From contig CAZYEY010000146.1 of assembly GCA_964646585.1 (NCBI GenBank), forward strand, positions 1-9,384: a stretch of DNA of 9,384 nt, written 5' to 3'. Both the position numbers and the translations under genes were made by a program. The notes beneath the pieces are model-generated. The model ran no database searches. It was not told the origin of the DNA and saw nothing but the letters and a program-made list of their open reading frames with translations. The stretch comes from PFJX01 sp964646585 (GTDB taxonomy: Bacteria; Pseudomonadota; Gammaproteobacteria; Burkholderiales; Thiobacillaceae). Below are positions 5,116 through 9,384 of the stretch, one piece after another. The stretch's first letter is position 1. The number at the start of each line of letters is the position of its first letter.

Positions 5116-7989
5116 TCAGTCCCCCCGCAGCAGCGCGTCCAGGGGCCGGGGCTTGGCGATGGCGTAGCCCTGGGCGAAATCCACCCCGATCCGGGCCAGG
5201 GCGTCCAGCGCGGCCTCGGATTCCACGAACTCGGCCACCGTTGCCTTGCCCAGGGTGTGGGCCACCCGGTGGATGGCTTCCACGAAGGCCAGGTCGGCGG
5301 GGTCCTCCAGCATGTCCCGGACGAAGGCGCCGTCGATCTTGAGGATGTCCACCGGCATGGCCTTCAGGTAGGCGAAGGAGGACATGCCGCTGCCGAAGTC
5401 GTCCAAAGCGAACTTGCAGCCCATTTCCTTCAGGCCCCGCATGAACGCCACTGCCCGGGACAACTGGGCGATGGCAGCCGTCTCGGTGATCTCGAAGGTC
5501 AGGCGGCGGGGATCCACGCCGGTTTCCTTCAAGATGGCGCGCAGGCAGTCGGCGGTGTGCTCGTCCCGGAAGCAGAGGCCGGACAGGTTGAGGGACAGGT
5601 GGACGTCTCGGGCGGCGGCGGTGCCGGCCAGCAGGGCCAGGGCGTGTTCCACCACCCAGCGGTCCACCGCCGGCATGAGGCCATAGCGCTCGGCGGCAGG
5701 GATGAAGACACCGGGGGGCACCAACTCCCCGTGGGCGTCCAGCATGCGCACCAGCACTTCATAGTGGCGGCCGGGATGACGGCTGGGCACCAGGGGGCGG
5801 AGTTCCTGGCCGTAGAGGGCGAACCGGTTGCTTTCCAGGGCGGCGCGGATGTCCGCCGCCAGGTGCATCTCCCGGTGCCGGGAAGCGCTCTCCCGGTTTT
5901 CCCGGGCATAGACGTGGACCTGGTTGCGGCCGCCGTCCTTGGCGGCGTAGCAGGCTACGTCGGCGGCGGTCATGGCCTCGGCGGTGGATTCGGTCTCGGG
6001 CCCCACCATGGCGAGCCCGATGGAGACCCCCACCTCGAAGCTCTTGCCCCCCCAGGTGAAGCGGAATTCACTCACCGTCCGGCGCAGCTTGTCGGCAATG
6101 GCCAGGGCTTTGTCCTGGGGACAGTTCTCCAGCAGGGCGCCGAATTCGTCCCCCCCCAGTCGGCCCAGGGTGTCGCTGCGACGCATGTGTTCGGCCAGCA
6201 GAAAAGCGAGTTGCTTCAATAGTTCGTCACCCGCCAGGTGGCCGCAGGTGTCGTTGACGATCTTGAAGTTGTCCAGGTCCATGAACAGCAGGGCATGCTG
6301 GCTGCCGGAGTCGTGGGCCTCCGCCACCAGGTTGTCCAGACGGCGCTCGAATTCCTGCCGCGAGGCCAGGCCGGTGAGCGTGTCGTGGGCCACCTGCCAG
6401 CTCATCTGCCGGGTCAGTTCCCGGTTCGCGGTGACGTCGTGGAACACCATGACCACGCCGATGAGGTGGCCTTCACGGTCGTGGATGGGGGCCGCCGAAT
6501 CGTCGATGGCGATCTCCCGGCCCTCTCGGCTGATGAGCAGGGTGTGGTTGGCCAATCCCACCACCTGCCCCTGGTTTCGGCAGCGCGCCACCGGGTTGGG
6601 GGCGGGCTCGCGGGTTTCCTCGTTGATGAGCACGATGACGCTCTCCACCGGCATGCCCATTGCCTCCTCCGCCCGCCAGCCGCTCAGGCGCTCGGCCACG
6701 CCGTTCATGAAGGTGATCATGCCCTCGGCGTCAGTGGTCAGCACGGCGTCGCCAATGGAGGCCAGGGTGACCTGGGCCCGCTCCTTTTCCTCGAAGAGCT
6801 GGGCCTCCATGTTCTTCTGTTCGCTCACGTCGGTGTGCACGCCGACGAAGCGGGTGGCCCGGCCGGCCTCGTCGCGCACGGCCCGGCCCCGGCTCATGAT
6901 CCAATGCCAGCTCCCGTTCTTGTGGAGGGCGCGGAAGGCCGCCTCGAAGCGGGGCGTGGCGCCGTCCAGATGGGCCTGGAAGGCGTCCAGCACGGACCCG
7001 ATGTCGTCGGGATGGATGATGCCGTGCCAGGCGGGCAGGCCAGCGGGCAGGTCGCCGGGGGCGTGGCCCAGCATTTCCGCCATGCGCGGGGATTGATAGA
7101 CATCGCCCGAAACCAGATCCATGTCCCAGATGCCGTCGTTGGCGCCGGCGACGGCCAGATCGAAGCGCTCCTCGCTGGCGCGCAGGGCATGGAGCAGGCT
7201 TTCCCTTTCCCGGGCCCGGCGGTCCTGTTGCAGGCCCGCCCAGCCGATGCCGGTAAGCCCCAGCAACCAGATGCCCAGATGGCTGAACAGCAGGGTCCCC
7301 TGCGAACGTTCCAGGCTGGCCAGGTAGGGCGCCATGGGCAGGTTCACGCCGGTGGCGCCGCGCATGTCCCCGGTCTTGTAGCCCAGGATGCCGTGGCACT
7401 TGTCGCAGCCGGGCTCCATGTGCATGGCGTGGAGGTAGCGCAGGTGGGGCTGGCCATCCAGGTCGGCCACCGCCCAGACCTCGAACTTGTCCCCCCGGGT
7501 GAAGGCCAGCAGTTGCTCCTTCTCCCAGGCATCCGGCGCATTGGCCGGATTGAGTTGCTTCAGCCCGGTGATGCGGCCGCGGATGCCGTACTCCTGGGCG
7601 TAGCGGTCCATCATCTGGCGCAGCATGGAGGCGGGATTGAGCAGGGTGAGACGCTGCCCGTCCTGGGTGGTCACGTCCCGACCCGGCACATGGGCGAGCC
7701 AGGGCACGGATTGCTGGGTGGGCGTGATGGGCACGTAGACGCCGCCATGGCTGGTGGCCCAGCGGCGGAAAGTGATGTCCTTGTTGTAGTTGGCCTTGGC
7801 TTCTGCATAGGCCAGTTCCATGACCTGGCTTTTTTCCAGATGCAGGTTCCAGAGCAGGGAGGCGCCCACCGCCAGGGTCCAGGCCAGGGCGGACAGCCAG
7901 GCCAGCCGCCGGGGTGTGAGGATACGCCAGGCACTCGGGTGACTGCCGGGGGGTTCCAGGCTATTTGCTGTGATTTTGCGCCATCCCAT
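5116..7989 (-). CDS. Membrane-bound haem-c sensor GGDEF/EAL protein (DUF3365-PAS-PAS-GGDEF-EAL)
   Basis: A 957-aa c-di-GMP turnover protein. Order: TM1 (about 29-49); periplasmic DUF3365/Tll0287-like domain (60-225) with a CDKCH haem-c motif at 195-199; TM2 (233-253); PAS1 (275-392); PAS2 (407-525); GGDEF domain (530-695); EAL domain (705-953). The cyclase site GGDEF (612-616) is intact, with an inhibitory RxxD (603-606) five residues before it. The phosphodiesterase site is also complete: E of EVL at 744, N801, E833, D863/D864 in DDFG, K884, E920, Q940. Both activities are therefore possible. Haem attachment needs periplasmic cytochrome c maturation, which fits the TM topology. The ATG at 7989 is preferred over GTG 8034 because AGGGGA lies 5 nt upstream, while the GTG has none. 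Sensing of redox state or a gas is inference. Confidence 0.9.
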   Translation of the reverse strand: MGWRKITANSLEPPGSHPSAWRILTPRRLAWLSALAWTLAVGASLLWNLHLEKSQVMELAYAEAKANYNKDITFRRWATSHGGVYVPITPTQQSVPWLAHVPGRDVTTQDGQRLTLLNPASMLRQMMDRYAQEYGIRGRITGLKQLNPANAPDAWEKEQLLAFTRGDKFEVWAVADLDGQPHLRYLHAMHMEPGCDKCHGILGYKTGDMRGATGVNLPMAPYLASLERSQGTLLFSHLGIWLLGLTGIGWAGLQQDRRARERESLLHALRASEERFDLAVAGANDGIWDMDLVSGDVYQSPRMAEMLGHAPGDLPAGLPAWHGIIHPDDIGSVLDAFQAHLDGATPRFEAAFRALHKNGSWHWIMSRGRAVRDEAGRATRFVGVHTDVSEQKNMEAQLFEEKERAQVTLASIGDAVLTTDAEGMITFMNGVAERLSGWRAEEAMGMPVESVIVLINEETREPAPNPVARCRNQGQVVGLANHTLLISREGREIAIDDSAAPIHDREGHLIGVVMVFHDVTANRELTRQMSWQVAHDTLTGLASRQEFERRLDNLVAEAHDSGSQHALLFMDLDNFKIVNDTCGHLAGDELLKQLAFLLAEHMRRSDTLGRLGGDEFGALLENCPQDKALAIADKLRRTVSEFRFTWGGKSFEVGVSIGLAMVGPETESTAEAMTAADVACYAAKDGGRNQVHVYARENRESASRHREMHLAADIRAALESNRFALYGQELRPLVPSRHPGRHYEVLVRMLDAHGELVPPGVFIPAAERYGLMPAVDRWVVEHALALLAGTAAARDVHLSLNLSGLCFRDEHTADCLRAILKETGVDPRRLTFEITETAAIAQLSRAVAFMRGLKEMGCKFALDDFGSGMSSFAYLKAMPVDILKIDGAFVRDMLEDPADLAFVEAIHRVAHTLGKATVAEFVESEAALDALARIGVDFAQGYAIAKPRPLDALLRGD

Positions 7990-7994
7990 TTCCG

Positions 7995-8000
7995 TCCCCT
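7995..8000 (-). promoter_or_regulatory. Ribosome binding site deciding the GGDEF/EAL start
   Basis: AGGGGA on the minus strand lies 5 nt before the ATG at 7989. The upstream in-frame GTG at 8034 lacks any comparable site, so the shorter product is favoured. Confidence 0.65.
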
Positions 8001-8048
8001 GCTGATTGGTTTGACCCGGATGGCGGATTTCCACCCGGGTATTGGGCG

Positions 8049-8072
8049 GAATATTAGTAGCTGCAAATATTC
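8049..8072. promoter_or_regulatory. AT-rich palindrome, candidate operator of the GGDEF/EAL gene
   Basis: GAATATT (8049-8055), a 10-nt spacer, then AATATTC (8066-8072). The spacer is itself partly symmetric, with AGCT exactly at the centre, giving 20 of 24 symmetric positions. It sits 60 bp upstream of the ATG at 7989 in an AT-rich island within GC-rich DNA, where a promoter would be expected. I found no convincing -35/-10 pair around it. It does not match the FNR, CRP or LexA consensus. Confidence 0.5.
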
Positions 8073-8082
8073 AATACCAGAC

Positions 8083-8102
8083 CCGAGTGTCTTTTGACTC
8101 GG
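8083..8102. repeat. Small inverted repeat next to the palindrome
   Basis: CCGAGT (8083-8088), an 8-nt spacer containing TTTT, then ACTCGG (8097-8102). This 6-bp stem could be a second operator half-pair or part of the glgA transcript end; it may be chance. Confidence 0.25.
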
Positions 8103-8110
8103 CATCGTCG

Positions 8111-8130
8111 GTTGGCCTGGCAGGCCCAAC
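8111..8130 (-). terminator. GC-rich hairpin downstream of glgA (weak terminator candidate)
   Basis: GTTGGGCCT and AGGCCAAC on the minus strand pair as 8 bp with one bulged G and a 3-nt loop. It lies 73 bases after the glgA stop. No T-run follows, so intrinsic termination would be inefficient. No other candidate terminator is seen between glgA and the GGDEF/EAL gene. Confidence 0.3.
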
Positions 8131-8202
8131 TCCGCCCTGAACCCGTTGGGCGTCCCGGATCAGCCCGACCTTTGTGACCGGTCCGGCAGGGGTGGTGTGG
8201 CT

Positions 8203-9314
8203 TCAACGGCCCAGGATTTCGGCGTAGAGGGCGGCGTAGGCCCGGGCGCTGTTCTCCCAGCTGAAATCCTGGTGCATGCCCGCCAGCATCATCCGCTTCC
8301 AGGCGGTCTTGTCGGCATACAGGGCCATGGCCCGTTCCACCGCCAGCCAGAGGGCGTGGGCGGTAGGCTCCTGGAAGACGAAGCCGGTGACGCCGTCCTC
8401 CACCGTGTCCCGCAACCCGCCGGTGGCATGGACGATGGGCGGAGTGCCATAACGCAGGCTGTACATCTGATTCAGGCCGCAGGGCTCGAAGCGGGAGGGC
8501 ATGAGGAAAAGGTCGGCGCCGGCCTCGATGCGGTGGGACAGGCCTTCGTCGTAGCCGATGAAGCAGGCCACCCGGCCGGGATGGCGGGCGGCGGTGTCCC
8601 GCACGGCCTGTTCGATGGCCTTGTCGCCGGTGCCCAGCATCACCAGTTGCCCGCCCCGGTGCACGATGCCTTCCACCACCGCCAGCACCAGATCGAGACC
8701 TTTCTGGTAGGTCATGCGGGCGATGAGACCGAACAGGGGAGCGTCCGTGTCCTGTTCCAGGCCCATCTCTTCCCGCAGCTTCTGCTTGCAGCGCTTCTTT
8801 CCCGCCGGGGCCCGGGAGGAGTACTCGCCATCCAGGAACAGGTCCGAGGACGGGTTCCAGTAGCCCGTGTCGATGCCGTTGAGGATGCCGCGCAGCTGGG
8901 ACTTTCGGCTCGCGAGCAGGCCCTGCATGCCCATGCCCAGGGGTTCGTGCTGGATTTCCTCCGCGTAGCTGGGGGAGACGGTGGTGATGCGGTCGGCGTA
9001 GTAAAGCCCCGCCTTGAGGAAGGACAGGTTGCCGTAATACTCCACGCCCTCGATGGAGAAGCTCTCGGGGGGCAGCGCCATCTGGGCCATGGTCCCAGGC
9101 GGAAAGATGCCCTGATAGGCCAGGTTGTGCACGGTGATCAGGCTGGGTGCCGGGCGGCCCAGGAAGTGCAGGTAGGCGGGCGCCAGGCCGGTCTGCCAGT
9201 CGTTGCAGTGGAGCAGGTCGGGCCGCCAGTCCAGGGGCGAGCCCGGCGCCGCCAGCCGCGCCGCCGCCTGGCTCAGCACGGCGAAGCGCAGGCCGTTGCC
9301 CGCATGATCATGAC
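8203..9314 (-). CDS. glgA: Glycogen synthase, GT5 family, 5'-truncated by contig end
   Basis: About 369 C-terminal residues of ADP-glucose:(1->4)-alpha-glucan glucosyltransferase, which elongates glycogen in the cytoplasm. The visible part begins near GHDHAGNGLRFAVLSQ, aligning with the region of E. coli GlgA (477 aa) just before WRPDVVHAHDW, so roughly the first hundred residues, including the KTGG nucleotide-binding motif, are missing. Seen motifs: RPDLLHCNDWQTGLAPAY, TVHNLAYQG, SFLKAGLYYAD, LNGIDTGYWNP, ARMTYQKGLDLV (ADP-binding R and K, near 8700-8720) and PSRFEPCGLNQMYSLRYG with the catalytic E of EPCGL (near 8477-8495). The frame runs into a TAA at 9322-9324, but that stop is inside adapter sequence, not a mutation. 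The true start is beyond the genomic end of this contig. Confidence 0.95.
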
Positions 9315-9384
9315 CTTTCTCTTATCCACATCTCCGAGCCCACGAGACCGTACTAGAGCTCGTATCCCGTCCTCTGCTTGAAAA
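9315..9384. other. Illumina Nextera adapter read-through with i7 index (non-genomic)
   Basis: 9315-9333 matches the 19-bp Tn5 mosaic end CTGTCTCTTATACACATCT with two mismatches (9317, 9326). 9334-9348 is exactly CCGAGCCCACGAGAC of the Nextera read-2 adapter. 9349-9356 is CGTACTAG, the N702 i7 index. 9357-9380 matches the P7 flow-cell tail (ending CTGCTTG) with three mismatches, and 9381-9384 is AAAA. In one plus-strand frame it encodes DLSLIHISEPTRPY, a well-known contaminant peptide. The mismatches suggest low-quality read ends carried into the assembly. Confidence 0.97.

Noticed and set aside
4291..6222. Very long open frames opposite or out of frame with genes (e.g. plus 4291-6222, plus 6238-8097, minus 2752-4449, plus 761-2275 ahead of the 178-aa gene)
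   Set aside because: They lie over well-identified genes and have Gly/Arg/Ala/His-rich low-complexity translations. High GC at third codon positions removes stops in other frames; no domain or ribosome binding site supports them.
8095..8100. TTGACT as a plus-strand -35 box
   Set aside because: No -10 hexamer is found at 16-18 bp spacing, and no plus-strand gene follows.
1..9314. CRISPR arrays, tRNA/rRNA, insertion sequences, phage attachment sites
   Set aside because: I saw no regularly spaced repeats, cloverleaf-like sequence, transposase or integrase motifs, or long terminal repeats.
9322..9324. Premature stop / pseudogene call for glgA
   Set aside because: The TAA lies in adapter sequence; the genomic part of the frame is intact.
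9313..9356. A peptide DLSLIHISEPTRPY at the end of a short plus-strand frame
   Set aside because: It is the classic translation of the Nextera mosaic end and read-2 adapter plus the index.
8146..9381. A 411-codon plus-strand open frame ending in SPRDRTRARIPSSA
   Set aside because: It is the antisense of glgA, and its 3' end is translated adapter sequence.

Overview
The window is GC-rich, densely coded bacterial DNA. Gene content and protein resemblance (a Mak-type fructokinase, PrkA/YeaG kinase, SseB-like protein, GlcD-like flavoprotein, GlgA, and a haem-linked GGDEF/EAL protein) fit a proteobacterium, most likely a betaproteobacterium of the Rhodocyclales type. That placement is inference from family resemblance only. 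The last ~70 bases (about 9315-9384) are not genomic. They are Illumina Nextera adapter read-through containing a recognisable i7 index, so the right edge is an untrimmed contig end.

Left part (1-1759, minus strand): the 5' third of prkA, running off the left edge. Upstream of it lie a very good sigma-54 (-24/-12) promoter and two NtrC-like 15-mers exactly 63 bp apart. Further upstream is mak, a ROK-family fructokinase.

Middle (1857-5104, plus strand): divergent from mak is a tight four-gene run: an SseB-domain protein, an unrecognised 178-aa protein, a GlcD-like FAD oxidase and an EamA (DMT) transporter. The first three are joined by 1-nt stop/start overlaps, and the fourth follows after 13 nt. 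This implies co-transcription and translational coupling.

Right part (5116-9314, minus strand): a convergent gene for a large membrane-anchored c-di-GMP protein (TM, c-type haem DUF3365/Tll0287-like domain with CxxCH, TM, PAS, PAS, GGDEF, EAL). It has an AT-rich palindrome about 60 bp upstream of its start. Beyond it is glgA (glycogen synthase), missing its N-terminus because the contig ends.

There is no rRNA, tRNA, CRISPR array, IS element or phage gene that I can support, and no gene-free stretch exceeds 300 bases. Functionally the window mixes carbon handling (fructose phosphorylation, 2-hydroxyacid oxidation, glycogen synthesis) with stress signalling (PrkA under apparent nitrogen control, haem-linked c-di-GMP turnover). 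The items most worth a second look are the prkA promoter architecture, the haem/GGDEF/EAL protein with its palindrome, the unknown 178-aa coupled protein, and the adapter artefact.
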